A DNA stretch of 45,886 nt from NCBI RefSeq assembly GCF_010975005.1, contig NZ_JAAIVC010000013.1, forward strand, positions 1 to 45,886, read 5' to 3'. A program made the translations under genes and the position numbers. Below the pieces are notes generated by a model. The model was not told where the DNA came from, made no database searches, and was given only the letters and a program-made list of their open reading frames with translations. This stretch comes from Caulobacter sp. 17J65-9 (lineage in GTDB: Bacteria > Pseudomonadota > Alphaproteobacteria > Caulobacterales > Caulobacteraceae). This document shows, in pieces, positions 1 to 10,784 of this stretch (position 1 is its first letter; the number at the start of each line of letters is the position of its first letter).

Positions 1-135
1 GGTGGCGCCCGAGGCGTCCTTCAGCTCGGCCGTGGCCGCCGGCTTGGGGGCGGGCTCTGCGGCGGCGGGCTTGGCGGCCGGGGCCGGGGCCGGGGCGGCG
101 GCCAGGGCCGCCGCGATCAGGAACGCTTCGAACAT
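1..135 (-). CDS. sodC: CuZn superoxide dismutase-like precursor, N-terminal part only
   Basis: Only the first 45 codons lie in the window; the rest is beyond base 1. The ATG at 135 follows a strong GGGAGGA ribosome site. The protein opens with a hydrophobic, Ala-rich signal peptide, then an Ala/Pro/Lys linker, then the segment ATAELKDASGAT. That segment resembles the first beta strand of periplasmic SodC enzymes, which dismutate superoxide to peroxide and oxygen. None of the copper or zinc ligands is visible here. The gene is divergent from gyrA, an order I recall from Caulobacter (inference from memory). Another exported protein with a similar N-terminus cannot be excluded. Confidence 0.55.
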   Translation of the reverse strand, partial: MFEAFLIAAALAAAPAPAPAAKPAAAEPAPKPAATAELKDASGAT

Positions 136-340
136 CGGTCCTCCCTCTCAGGGTTTGCGCGTCCACAGAAAACTGTCGGGACGGCCAAGTCGATCATCCG
201 AATGGAGGGGCGCCGGAAATTCCCTTGTGGTTCAGCCCCGCGGCCTATCTCGCGGGGAGAACGCCCGGTCCGCGCGGCCGCGGCTTCTCGCGTCAGGCGC
301 GAACCGGCGCAAACGTGTGGGGACAGCTCGACCGCGCCTT

Positions 341-368
341 TTGCGCCAACGGGGCCAGGGTGCTAATC
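341..368 (+). promoter_or_regulatory. candidate housekeeping promoter of gyrA
   Basis: TTGCGCC at 341-347 and GCTAATC at 362-368, separated by 14 bases, fit the Caulobacter sigma-73 pattern (TTGaCgs, 10-14 spacer, GCTANAWC). The second element ends 40 bases before the GTG start of gyrA. The rest of the 136-408 gap shows no other recognised element. This is pattern matching only. Confidence 0.4.
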
Positions 369-408
369 AGAGCCGGAACGCAATCGTTTCGATTCCCAAG
401 CTTTCCCC

Positions 409-3156
<2,748 letters not shown>

Positions 3157-3188
3157 GCCTCGGCCGGCTGCAACGACGGGGGGCGCTA

Positions 3189-3671
3189 ATGCGCGTCGGT
3201 CTCTATCCGGGCACCTTCGACCCGATCACCAACGGCCACCTGGACATCATCGGGCGGGCCGTGAAGCTGGTGGACCGGCTGGTGATCGGCGTCGCCATCA
3301 ACCGCGACAAGGGCCCGCTGTTCAGCCTCGAGGAACGGGTCGAGACCGTCCGCGAGGAGTGCGCGAAGATCTCCGACGGCCAGATCGTCGTTCAGCCCTT
3401 CGACAGCCTGCTGATGCACTTCGCCGAGCAGGTCGGGGCCCAGGTCATCGTGCGCGGCCTGCGCGCGGTCGCCGACTTCGAATACGAATTCCAGATGACC
3501 GCGATGAACCAGCAGCTCAATCGCGACATTGAGACGGTCTTCCTGATGGCGGACCCGAGGCACCAGGCGGTGGCCTCGCGCCTGGTCAAGGAAATCGCCC
3601 GCCTGGGCGGCGACATCTCCGCCTTCGTGCCCGAGACGGTGGCCGAGCGGGTGAAGGCGAAGTTCGCCTAA
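3189..3671 (+). CDS. coaD: phosphopantetheine adenylyltransferase
   Basis: CoaD transfers AMP from ATP to 4'-phosphopantetheine, giving dephospho-CoA in coenzyme A synthesis. The 160 residues match the family length. The nucleotidyltransferase signature YPGTFDPITNGH spans residues 6-17, with the TNGH ATP-binding motif at 14-17. VIVRGLRAVADFEYEFQM in the middle is the substrate/ATP-binding stretch typical of CoaD. The C-terminal part, with SRLVKEIARLGGD, matches the signature around the allosteric/ATP region. It starts 32 bases after gyrA and is followed 12 bases later by an adenylate-forming enzyme gene, so the three may be co-transcribed. Confidence 0.97.
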   Translation: MRVGLYPGTFDPITNGHLDIIGRAVKLVDRLVIGVAINRDKGPLFSLEERVETVREECAKISDGQIVVQPFDSLLMHFAEQVGAQVIVRGLRAVADFEYEFQMTAMNQQLNRDIETVFLMADPRHQAVASRLVKEIARLGGDISAFVPETVAERVKAKFA

Positions 3672-3683
3672 GCGCTACGCCAG

Positions 3684-5012
3684 ATGCATTCAGCGCAACC
3701 GAGCGTGGCCGAAGCGCGAAGGCTGCACGGCCAGCTCTACGACATGCTGACCCAGAGCCAGTACTGGTCGGCCGATCGCATGGCGGCGCACCAGCGCGGC
3801 CAGCTCGCTCACCTGCTGCGTCACGCCCGCGCGACCGTGCCGTTCTACGAGACGCGGCTGGACGCCGTTCTCGGGGCTGACGGCGAGATCGACTGGGACC
3901 GCTGGCACGAAATCCCCGTCCTGACCCGCGCGGACCTGCAGACCCGCTACGACGCCATGCAGTCGGGCGCCTCGCCCCCGGGGCATGGCGAGATCATGCA
4001 GTCGCGCAGTTCGGGCTCGACCGGCCAGCCGATCGTCACCTCGCAGAACGCGCTGGCGGCCCTGGCCGCGAGCAGCGCCACCGCCCGCGCCTACGACTGG
4101 CACGGGATCGACGTGGCGCGCACCCACGTGTGCGTCTTCGGCGACGACCCGCAGGTCGGCGCCTATCCCGACGGCCTGCTGCATGAGCCCTGGGGGCCGC
4201 CCGCGCTGCGGACCGGGGCGCCCGGCCGCCAGTACGACCTGAACCTGGCGGCGTCCCCCGACCAGGCGCTCGAATTCATCCAGCGGCGCCGGCCGAGCTA
4301 TCTCAGCGGGCTGGTCACCCGCCTCTCGGTGCTGGCGCACGAGGTCCTGCGGCGCGGGCTCGACATCCGGGTCGAGGCGATCCTGCCCTTCGGCGAGGCG
4401 GTGAGCCCGGCCCGGCGCAAGCTGTTTGACGACGCCTTCGGCGCACGGACGATCCCGTTCTACGCCTCCCAGGAGACCTACCGGATCGCCCACGCCTGCC
4501 CGATGGCGGACCACTACCACGTCAACGCCGAGCTGATGCTGGTCGAGGTCGTCGGCGACGACGGCCGGCCCGCGGCGGCCGGGCAGCCGGGCCGGGTGGT
4601 GATCACGCCGTTCTACAACACGGCCCAGCCGCTCATTCGCTACCAGATCGGCGACATCGCCACGGCGAGCGGTAACGACTGCCGCTGCGGCAGGACCCTG
4701 CCGGTGCTGGGCGACATCCTCGGCCGCATCGCCCACATGTTCCGCCTGCCGGACGGACGGCCGATCCTGCCCAACATCTCGGACGACGACGTCCTCGAAC
4801 TGGGCGCGGAGATCTGGCAACTCGCCCAGGTCGCGCCGGACAGGCTGGAATTCCGGTATGTGCCGGGCGAGCGCGCGGGCGACGAAGACCGCTTCGCGCA
4901 GCGCCTGAAGGCGCAGCTGCACCCGGACTTCGAGATCGCGTTCAGGAGGCTTGCGTCTTCCGATTTTCAGGAAAGACGCAAGTTCATCCCCTACCTGTGC
5001 GAGCTGGCCTGA
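3684..5012 (+). CDS. PaaK/CapK-like adenylate-forming enzyme
   Basis: A 442-residue protein of the phenylacetate-CoA ligase (PaaK/CapK) branch of adenylate-forming enzymes, which activate a carboxylate as acyl-AMP, usually for transfer to CoA. Seen: the ATP-binding loop SRSSGSTGQP at 107-116; RYQIGDIA around 319-326, corresponding to the conserved Asp-containing core motif; and a CRCG pair (Cys333, Cys335) followed by ILGR, the usual lead into the C-terminal domain. The substrate cannot be read from sequence, and no paa pathway genes are nearby. The start has no obvious ribosome site, so coupling to coaD 12 bases upstream is possible. It converges with the next gene, 16 bases apart. Confidence 0.8.
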   Translation: MHSAQPSVAEARRLHGQLYDMLTQSQYWSADRMAAHQRGQLAHLLRHARATVPFYETRLDAVLGADGEIDWDRWHEIPVLTRADLQTRYDAMQSGASPPGHGEIMQSRSSGSTGQPIVTSQNALAALAASSATARAYDWHGIDVARTHVCVFGDDPQVGAYPDGLLHEPWGPPALRTGAPGRQYDLNLAASPDQALEFIQRRRPSYLSGLVTRLSVLAHEVLRRGLDIRVEAILPFGEAVSPARRKLFDDAFGARTIPFYASQETYRIAHACPMADHYHVNAELMLVEVVGDDGRPAAAGQPGRVVITPFYNTAQPLIRYQIGDIATASGNDCRCGRTLPVLGDILGRIAHMFRLPDGRPILPNISDDDVLELGAEIWQLAQVAPDRLEFRYVPGERAGDEDRFAQRLKAQLHPDFEIAFRRLASSDFQERRKFIPYLCELA

Positions 5013-5028
5013 ATGCTGGCCTGTCCGA

Positions 5029-5865
5029 TCAGGTGCAGTGTTCGGCGGTCCAGGTGAAGCCGGCCGCCTCGCAGGCGCCCTGGCTGGTGAAGTCGGAGGC
5101 CACGGCGGGCCGCTCCAGCGCCTGACGGCCGGCGGCGGCGAACAGGTCGAAGCCGCGGTCGCGCGGGTCGTCCTGGCGATGGCGCTGGATCAGCGTCTTG
5201 CGCTCGCCGCCGAAGTAGAATCGCAGGCCGGCCAGGCCGGACGCTTCGCCGTCTTCGTCGACGCGGGCGTCGAAGGTGAAGGACAGGGGCAGGCTGGCGA
5301 ACTGGTATTCCGCGCCGAAGTTCACCGAGTCGGCGCCGAAGACCGAGGCCGCGCCCAGGCCAAGGCGCAGGTCGTCGGTGGGATAGTAGCCCGCGCCGAC
5401 CATGGCGAAGCCGCCGTCCTTGTCCGGCGCGACCGTCTCGTCATAGTCGAGCGAGCCGTAGCCGGCCCAGCCGTCGAGCGTGAAGCGGCCCAGGTAGAGC
5501 TCGCCCTCGGCGCCGATCGCGCCCAGGGTCGCGGCGTCGGACTGCACGCCCGAGACGGTGGCCCCGAAGAGGTAGCGATCCGGATCGCGGGTGAAGAGGT
5601 GCACGGCGCCGGCGCCCGCCGTCTGGCCGTAGTCCTGGTACGAGCCGTCGGCCTGCAGCCCCCAGTCGCGTCCCAGCGGCAGGGTCACCGACCCGCCGAC
5701 CCGATAGTGGGTGTCGCCGCCGCCGTCGGCCGCGCCGGCGGCCGCTTCGATCTTGCCGTTCAGGCCCGAAACCGCCGGCCCTTCGGCGTGGGCGACGCCG
5801 CTCAGCGACAACTGCATGCAGAAGGCGGCGCCGAGCACGACGCCAGTGTTTATCGAACGCACCAT
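5029..5865 (-). CDS. exported beta-barrel-like envelope protein with Cys-containing tail
   Basis: 278 residues from the ATG at 5865, chosen because it gives a compact signal peptide ending near VAHA and has GGGGAA upstream; an in-frame ATG at 5892 would prepend nine polar residues. After the signal peptide come alternating hydrophobic/polar Gly-rich strands with aromatic girdles, consistent with an outer-membrane beta-barrel. A charged segment (RHRQDDPRDRG) follows, then a C-terminal tail with two cysteines (GACEAAGFTW...EHCT) that could form a disulfide. The function is not recognised. It is convergent with the PaaK-like gene. Confidence 0.65.
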   Translation of the reverse strand: MVRSINTGVVLGAAFCMQLSLSGVAHAEGPAVSGLNGKIEAAAGAADGGGDTHYRVGGSVTLPLGRDWGLQADGSYQDYGQTAGAGAVHLFTRDPDRYLFGATVSGVQSDAATLGAIGAEGELYLGRFTLDGWAGYGSLDYDETVAPDKDGGFAMVGAGYYPTDDLRLGLGAASVFGADSVNFGAEYQFASLPLSFTFDARVDEDGEASGLAGLRFYFGGERKTLIQRHRQDDPRDRGFDLFAAAGRQALERPAVASDFTSQGACEAAGFTWTAEHCT

Positions 5866-5965
5866 TTGGATTCCCCGACCATTCGCTTGCATCGACGCCG
5901 GCGTAACGGCGGTTGCGATGTGTGGATTCGCGGGGGATGGTTAAGTTGAGGTGAACGGAGTTCAC

Positions 5966-6346
5966 TTAGGCGCGTCTGGCCTGCCGCCAGGCTCGTGCCA
6001 CCAGGAAAGCCAGCGCGACGTGCAGGATCACGGCCGGCCAGAGTAGGACCCCTGCAGGTCCGGTGCTCCCCAGCCAGGCCAGGTCCGCGCCGACCAGCAG
6101 GTTGTAGATCGTCAGCGCCCGCAGCTGCGCGACGCTCGCCGTCGGGGCCGGCCAGCAGGCCAGCGCCAGGCCGATCAGCACGACGCCCCCGAGCCGCCCC
6201 AGCGCCGAGCCCGGCTCGGTCAGGTCGGCGCCCAGGATCAGCCGGGCGAACAGCGGCGGGCTGGCCAGCAGCAGCAGGCCGGTCGCGCCGGCCTCAATCG
6301 CCGCGACGCGGGCGATCCAGTCCGTTGCGGAGGGACGGTGGGCCAT
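5966..6346 (-). CDS. small polytopic membrane protein, unknown function
   Basis: 126 residues from the ATG at 6346 (a TTG three codons upstream is also possible). About four hydrophobic helices are visible: GATGLLLLASPPLFARLILG, LGGVVLIGLALACW, a segment around YNLLVGADLAWLG, and LWPAVILHVALAFLVA. No catalytic motif is seen. It lies 37 bases downstream of another membrane protein gene on the same strand, so the two may form a transcript. The overall pattern resembles small DoxX/DUF-type membrane proteins, but I do not assign a family. Confidence 0.65.
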   Translation of the reverse strand: MAHRPSATDWIARVAAIEAGATGLLLLASPPLFARLILGADLTEPGSALGRLGGVVLIGLALACWPAPTASVAQLRALTIYNLLVGADLAWLGSTGPAGVLLWPAVILHVALAFLVARAWRQARRA

Positions 6347-6383
6347 GCCCGACAACGGCGCGCGCCGCCGGGCGGGTCCGCCC

Positions 6384-6941
6384 TCACATGCTGATCTGCG
6401 GCAGGTACAGCGCGAAATAGCCGGCCAGGGTCGCGAACAGGCCCACGCCCGCGACCCACTGCGCCCAACGCGCGGGGACGAACCAGGCCAGCGCCAGCAG
6501 GCCCAGCATCACCGGGATGCTGGCGTTCACGCCGACGAACTGCTTGGTCAGGGTGGCGTTCAGGACCGCGCCGATCACCAGGTAGACGCCCATGGCGACC
6601 GCGTAGCCGCGCCGGTTGTCCAGGTGGAACTGGTAGAGGTCGCGCGGCTCGTCCGACGCGGCCGGCGTGACGAACATGGCGAACAGGTAGAGCACCACGG
6701 TCGAGGCGAACACGATGAGCAGGACCGGCAGGCTCCAGGCCTGCAGGTCGCGCAGGCCCCAGAGGCTGAGCCACATGTCGAAGGTCAGCAGCAGGCACAT
6801 CGCCGCCCACAGGGCGTGCAGGCCTGAGAACTTCACCTTGCCGCCGCCCTGCACCAGGGCGCCGAAGCCGGACAACAGGTGGGTCAGGCCGAGCGACAGC
6901 ACGACCGACACCAGGACCATCACGTACTCGAAGATCGACAC
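6384..6941 (-). CDS. polytopic membrane protein, unknown function
   Basis: 185 residues. The GTG at 6941 is chosen as start because GGGGGACGG lies just upstream and translation then begins directly with a hydrophobic helix (SIFEYVMVLVSVVLSLGLTH). Five to six membrane helices follow, with a short polar loop around DEPRDLYQFHLDNRRG. The N-terminal pattern FEYVMVLVSVVLSLGLTHLL recurs in small alphaproteobacterial membrane proteins of unknown role (recollection, not a search). No enzymatic motif is visible. The longer reading frame upstream of 6941 has antisense-like composition and was trimmed. Confidence 0.7.
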   Translation of the reverse strand: MSIFEYVMVLVSVVLSLGLTHLLSGFGALVQGGGKVKFSGLHALWAAMCLLLTFDMWLSLWGLRDLQAWSLPVLLIVFASTVVLYLFAMFVTPAASDEPRDLYQFHLDNRRGYAVAMGVYLVIGAVLNATLTKQFVGVNASIPVMLGLLALAWFVPARWAQWVAGVGLFATLAGYFALYLPQISM

Positions 6942-7018
6942 TGTCCGTCCCCCGGCGACCCGCGTTCGCGCGCGAGCCTCCGCTGACTCGCGGGAGCGGT
7001 CGACCCGGCGAGCGGTAC

Positions 7019-7354
7019 CTAGGCCTCGCCGCGGTCCAGGCTGCTGACGGCGACGCCGCCGGACACCACCTTCACCCCGAGGAAGCGCATCACGCCGCCT
7101 TTGAAGCTGATCTCCTCGACCTTCACGGTCGGATCGCGCTTGAGCTCGGACTCGTCGCGCAGGGTCAGGCGCAGGGTCAGGGCGTTGACGCCCAGGCCGT
7201 CGGCCTGCGCCTTGACGATGGCGTTGCGGAAGTCGGCCGAGCGGAGGGTCGGCGCGGGCTTGGTCGGGGTGGGCGCGGGAGCCTTGAGCGGCGTCATCAC
7301 GATGTCTCCTGAATAGGTGGGGCGGTAGGGCTGGGCGCGGCGAAGGCTGTTCAT
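7019..7354 (-). CDS. hypothetical protein
   Basis: Up to 111 residues, not recognised. The ATG at 7354 overlaps the TGA of the upstream gene (ATGA), suggesting coupling. However, an AGGAG site sits just before an in-frame GTG-ATG pair at 7300/7297, so the shorter form starting MTPLKAPAP may be the real one. The N-terminus is Pro/Ala-rich and the C-terminal half looks like a small mixed alpha/beta domain (ALTLRLTLRDES, VEEISFKGGVMRFLGVKVV). It is the last gene of a tightly packed three-gene set. Confidence 0.6.
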   Translation of the reverse strand: MNSLRRAQPYRPTYSGDIVMTPLKAPAPTPTKPAPTLRSADFRNAIVKAQADGLGVNALTLRLTLRDESELKRDPTVKVEEISFKGGVMRFLGVKVVSGGVAVSSLDRGEA

Positions 7355-7656
7355 GCAAGTCCCTTGGGCGTGGCTTCGGGCGTTCCGCGCGGGTCCTGAA
7401 GCGCGGCCTTCAGCCGGCGCAGTTCCGCGGCCAGCGTTTCGCGGCGCGCGCGCCAGGATTGGAACAGCTCGGATTCCGCGACATAGGTGTCGCCGGCCCG
7501 GCCGCCGCGCAGCGTGCGGCGCAGGGCCCGCAGCTCTCTTTCATTGTCCCGCTCGAGGCGCTTCAGCGCGTCCTCGCAAGTCTTGATCGCGCGCAGGGTC
7601 TCGGCGTAGCCGCGGCCGAGCGCGGCGGCCGTCTGGACCGGTGAAACAGCCGTCAC
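7351..7656 (-). CDS. small coiled-coil protein, unknown function
   Basis: 101 residues starting at the GTG at 7656, one base after the stop of the preceding small gene, with AGAAGAG upstream. Much of it is predicted to be highly charged helix (KRLERDNERELRALRR; RARRETLAAELRRLKAAL), as in a coiled coil. There is no signal peptide or membrane segment, so it is probably cytoplasmic. Its stop overlaps the ATG of the following gene by four bases. No family is recognised. Confidence 0.6.
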   Translation of the reverse strand: MTAVSPVQTAAALGRGYAETLRAIKTCEDALKRLERDNERELRALRRTLRGGRAGDTYVAESELFQSWRARRETLAAELRRLKAALQDPRGTPEATPKGLA

Positions 7657-7657
7657 G

Positions 7658-7768
7658 TCATCTCTTCTGGAACGGAGCGGTGCCGGCCGAGATCACGATC
7701 GGCGGTTTGGGCTTTTCGGCCTTCGGCTTGCGCGGCTCGCGGCCGCTGCGTTTCTGACCCTTGGCCAT
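7658..7768 (-). CDS. very small basic protein of the MAKGQ(K/L)RS type
   Basis: A 36-residue protein from the ATG at 7768, with AGGAG ten bases upstream. It begins MAKGQKRSGREPRKPKAEKP and is dominated by Lys, Arg and Pro. Small basic proteins with this N-terminus recur in proteobacterial genomes and are annotated as hypothetical (recollection). The composition suggests nucleic-acid contact or disorder, but no function is known to me. It is the first gene of the three-gene minus-strand set. Confidence 0.65.
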   Translation of the reverse strand: MAKGQKRSGREPRKPKAEKPKPPIVISAGTAPFQKR

Positions 7769-8036
7769 GACGGTGCTCCTGGTCGCACGCGACGGAGGTC
7801 CGGCGCGCGACGGAATTCCCGATCCGCGGGCGCGGTCGGGCCGAATCGAATCGGGGTCGCGAAGATCATGGGCTGCCCCTTTCCGGGGCGTCTGCCGGGG
7901 CGCGCGGCGCGCGACAGTCCGGCGAACGAACGCCTCGCTTCTAGCACGCTTCGCGCCCGCCGCCGGATTATTCGGCGTGCTCTGGACAACCGGCCGCGAA
8001 CCCGCTGACCTGCGCCCAAATTCGGGGGAGCATCCG

Positions 8037-8858
8037 TTGAAAGCCGTTCTGTTCGCCGCCGCCCTGGCGCTCGCCGCGCCGGCCGTCGCCTCGGCCGCCG
8101 AGCCCGTTCCGACCTGGCGGACGGTCGAGCCCGACAACGCCTGGGTGATCGACACCTCCAAGGGCCGCGTGGTGGTCGAGCTGGTCCCGGAGATCGCGCC
8201 CAACGCGGTGGAGCGGATCCGCTTGCTCACCCGCGAGGGGCTCTACGACGGGCTTGAGTTCCACCGGGTGATCGACTGGTTCATGGCCCAGACCGGCGAC
8301 CCCGGAAACGTCGACGGCGGCAAGTCTAGCCACCCCGACCTGAAGCCGGAGTTCACCTTCCGGCGGGGGCCGCAGACCCCGTTCGCGGCGGTGGCCCAAC
8401 CCTACGGCACGGTGCTGGGCTTCGTGCAGAGCGTGCCGGTGCAGGGCAATCCGGACGCCGCCATGGCGCGCGCGTCGGACGGCAAGGCGTCGGCCTGGGG
8501 GCTCTACTGCCAGGGCGTGGTCGGCATGGGCCGCGGCGAGGCCGAGGACAGCGCCAACAGCGAATTCTTCCTGATGCGCCAGCCCTATCCGGCGCTGGAC
8601 AAGCGCTACACCGTGGTCGGCCGCGTGGTGTCGGGCCTGGACGTGGTGCGCAAGCTGAAGACCGGCGAGCCGGTCAAGAACGCGGACGCCATGGTCAAGG
8701 TGCGCATGCTGTCCGACATTCCCGCCGCCGAGCGTCCGACGGTGGAGGTCATGGACGTCCGCAGCGCCGAGTTCGCCGCCAAGGTCGAGAAGGCCCGCAA
8801 GGCCAAGGGCGCCGACTTCTCGCCGTGCGACCTGGAGATCCCGGCGCGGGTGAAGTGA
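8037..8858 (+). CDS. periplasmic cyclophilin-type peptidyl-prolyl isomerase, copy 1
   Basis: 273 residues from a TTG at 8037, chosen because GGGGGAG lies seven bases upstream and a clean signal peptide (KAVLFAAALALAAPAVASA) follows. Cyclophilins interconvert cis and trans peptidyl-proline bonds; this one should act in the periplasm. The motif FHRVIDWFMAQTGDP holds the equivalents of the catalytic Arg, Phe and Gln. The next pocket motif reads NSEFF rather than NSQFF, so the usual Gln is Glu in this copy only. An insert of roughly 40 residues before it (through WGLYCQGVVGM) is shared with copies 2 and 3. Only two cysteines are present, one in WGLYC and one near the C-terminus (SPCD). It is the first of four cyclophilins. 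Confidence 0.9.
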   Translation: MKAVLFAAALALAAPAVASAAEPVPTWRTVEPDNAWVIDTSKGRVVVELVPEIAPNAVERIRLLTREGLYDGLEFHRVIDWFMAQTGDPGNVDGGKSSHPDLKPEFTFRRGPQTPFAAVAQPYGTVLGFVQSVPVQGNPDAAMARASDGKASAWGLYCQGVVGMGRGEAEDSANSEFFLMRQPYPALDKRYTVVGRVVSGLDVVRKLKTGEPVKNADAMVKVRMLSDIPAAERPTVEVMDVRSAEFAAKVEKARKAKGADFSPCDLEIPARVK

Positions 8859-8864
8859 TCCAGC

Positions 8865-8897
8865 GCTCCCTCTCCCGCAAGGGGAGAAGGGGAGGGG
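8865..8897. repeat. short hairpin repeat between cyclophilin copies 1 and 2
   Basis: An imperfect inverted repeat of C/T-rich and G/A-rich arms (CTCCCTCTCCC against GGGGAGAAGGGGAG) in the 100-base gap after copy 1. It resembles one arm of the larger intergenic palindromes elsewhere in the window, especially 12,002-12,192. It could attenuate transcription between the paralogues. Confidence 0.5.
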
Positions 8898-8958
8898 ATG
8901 GACAATCCCACCCGAACCCGTTGATCTCGACCGCAAAGCTCCCGGGGAGGGGAATCCC

Positions 8959-9816
8959 ATGAAATCCGTCGTGCTCGCGGCCGTCGCCGCCCTGGCCGTC
9001 ACGGGCGCCGCCGACGCCGCGCCGAAGGGGCCGAAGAAGCCCGCCGCCGATCCGGCCCCGAGCGCGGCCGACTGGCGCGCGCTGGATCCCGACAACACCC
9101 TGGTGATCGACACCACCAAGGGCCGCATCGTCGTCGAGCTGACCCCCGCCGCCGCGCCCCAGCACGTGGAGCGGATCAAGAAGCTGGCGCGCGAGGGCTT
9201 CTACGACGGCCAGTCCTGGCACCGGGTGATCGACTACTTCATGGCCCAGACCGGCGACCCGCTGGGCACGGGCGAGGGCCAGTCGCCCTATCCGGACGTG
9301 CCGGCCGAGTTCACCTTCCGCCGCGGCCCTGAGTTGGCCATGACGCCGGTGGCCAAGCCGGCCGGCGCGGTGCTGGGCTTCGTCGGGACCCTGCCGATCG
9401 AGACCCAGCCGGACGAGCTGATGGCCAAGACCGGCGACAAGAAGGTGCACGCCTGGGGGCTGTACTGCCCGGGCGTGGCCGGCATGGCGCGCGGCGAGGA
9501 GCCCGACACCGCCAACAGCCAGTTCTTCATCATGCGCCAGCCCTATCCGGCGCTGGACAAGCGCTACACCATCTGGGGCCGGGCGGTGACCGGGCTGGAC
9601 GTGGTGCGCTCGCTGAACGTCGGCGAGCCGCCCGAAAATCCGGACAAGATGATCCGGGTGCGGATGATGGGCGACATGGCCGCCGCCGACGCGCCGAAGC
9701 TGAAGGTGATGGACACCAGTTCCAAGGCCTTCGCCGCCCTGGTCGCCAAGGTGCGCCAGGAAAAGGGCGCCGACTTCTCCATCTGCGACATCGAGGTGCC
9801 GGTCCAGGGCGGGTGA
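8959..9816 (+). CDS. periplasmic cyclophilin-type peptidyl-prolyl isomerase, copy 2
   Basis: 285 residues from an ATG with GGGGAGGGG upstream. The signal peptide ends near TGAADAA and is followed by a Lys/Pro linker. The catalytic motifs are canonical for bacterial cyclophilins: WHRVIDYFMAQTGDP and NSQFFIM. It shares with copies 1 and 3 the insert ending WGLYCPGVAGM and the C-terminal Cys in SICD, the only two cysteines. By eye it is closer to copy 3 than to copy 4. It is expected to assist proline isomerisation in exported proteins, and substrates are unknown. Confidence 0.92.
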   Translation: MKSVVLAAVAALAVTGAADAAPKGPKKPAADPAPSAADWRALDPDNTLVIDTTKGRIVVELTPAAAPQHVERIKKLAREGFYDGQSWHRVIDYFMAQTGDPLGTGEGQSPYPDVPAEFTFRRGPELAMTPVAKPAGAVLGFVGTLPIETQPDELMAKTGDKKVHAWGLYCPGVAGMARGEEPDTANSQFFIMRQPYPALDKRYTIWGRAVTGLDVVRSLNVGEPPENPDKMIRVRMMGDMAAADAPKLKVMDTSSKAFAALVAKVRQEKGADFSICDIEVPVQGG

Positions 9817-9937
9817 GCCGTGGCATGAAGAGCTGAGGGGCGGGGGAGAAATCCCCCATTCTGAGCTTGCCGAAAATGGCGCGAAACCGCAGAGATCGAC
9901 GGCTTCGCCTGAGTGGGGCCCTGAGAGGGGAAAGAGC

Positions 9938-10783
9938 ATGAAAGCTGTCGTGATCGCCGCCCTGGCGGCCCTGGCCGGGCCCGCCGCCGTTTCGGCCGCC
10001 ACGCCCGTCGCGCCGACGGTGACCGCCCAGGCCGCCGACTGGCGCGCGCTGGATGCCGAGAACACCCTGGTGATCGACACCACCAAGGGCCGCGTGGTGG
10101 TCGAGCTGTCGCCCCAGGCCGCGCCGCGCCACGTCGAGCGCCTCAAGCAGCTGGCCCGTGAAGGCTTCTACGACGGCATCATCTGGCACCGGGTGATCAA
10201 CGACTTCATGGCCCAGACCGGCGACCCGCAGGGCACCGGCCAGGGCGGCTCGACCTATCCGGACCTGCAGGCGGAGTTCACCTTCCGCCGCGGCGCCGAC
10301 GTGGCCTACGCCTCGATCGACAGCGCCAAGGGCCAGTCGACCGGGTTCGCCGGCCTGCTGCCGGTGCAGACCCAGGCCGACGACATGATGCTGTTCACCG
10401 CCGACCAGCGCGTGCCGGCCTACGGCCTGTTCTGCTCGGGCGTGGCCGGCATGGCCCGCACCGGCGATCCGAACACCGCCAACAGCCAGTTCTTCCTGAT
10501 GCGCGGGGAGAACCACATCCTGGACAAGAACTACACCGTGTTCGGCCGGGTGGCGTCGGGCCTGGACGTGGTGCGCAAGCTGGCGACCGGCGAGCCGCCG
10601 GCCTCCCCGGACAAGATGGTCAAGGTGCGCGTGATGGCCGACATGCCGGCCGCCGAGCAGCCGAAGATCAAGGTGCTGGACGTCCGCTCCAAGGCCTTCG
10701 CCGCCCTAGTCGACAAGGTCCGCAAGGAAAAGGGCGCCGGCTTCTCGGTGTGCGACGTCGACGTCCCGACCCAGGGCGCGTGA
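9938..10783 (+). CDS. periplasmic cyclophilin-type peptidyl-prolyl isomerase, copy 3
   Basis: 281 residues from an ATG preceded by GAGAGGGGAAAGAG. The signal peptide ends near AAVSA. Catalytic motifs: WHRVINDFMAQTGDP and NSQFFLM. The insert (YGLFCSGVAGM) and the C-terminal Cys (SVCD) match copies 1 and 2. Its stop lies one base before the GTG of the SecD-head-like gene, so the two are very probably translated from one message. The 121-base gap before it holds no repeat of the large palindrome family. Confidence 0.92.
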   Translation: MKAVVIAALAALAGPAAVSAATPVAPTVTAQAADWRALDAENTLVIDTTKGRVVVELSPQAAPRHVERLKQLAREGFYDGIIWHRVINDFMAQTGDPQGTGQGGSTYPDLQAEFTFRRGADVAYASIDSAKGQSTGFAGLLPVQTQADDMMLFTADQRVPAYGLFCSGVAGMARTGDPNTANSQFFLMRGENHILDKNYTVFGRVASGLDVVRKLATGEPPASPDKMVKVRVMADMPAAEQPKIKVLDVRSKAFAALVDKVRKEKGAGFSVCDVDVPTQGA

Positions 10784-10784
10784 G

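Noticed and set aside
7761-8036. Upstream extension of cyclophilin copy 1 by 92 codons
   Set aside because: The TTG at 8037 has a good ribosome site and starts a signal peptide; the extension would bury the signal peptide and is Arg-rich.
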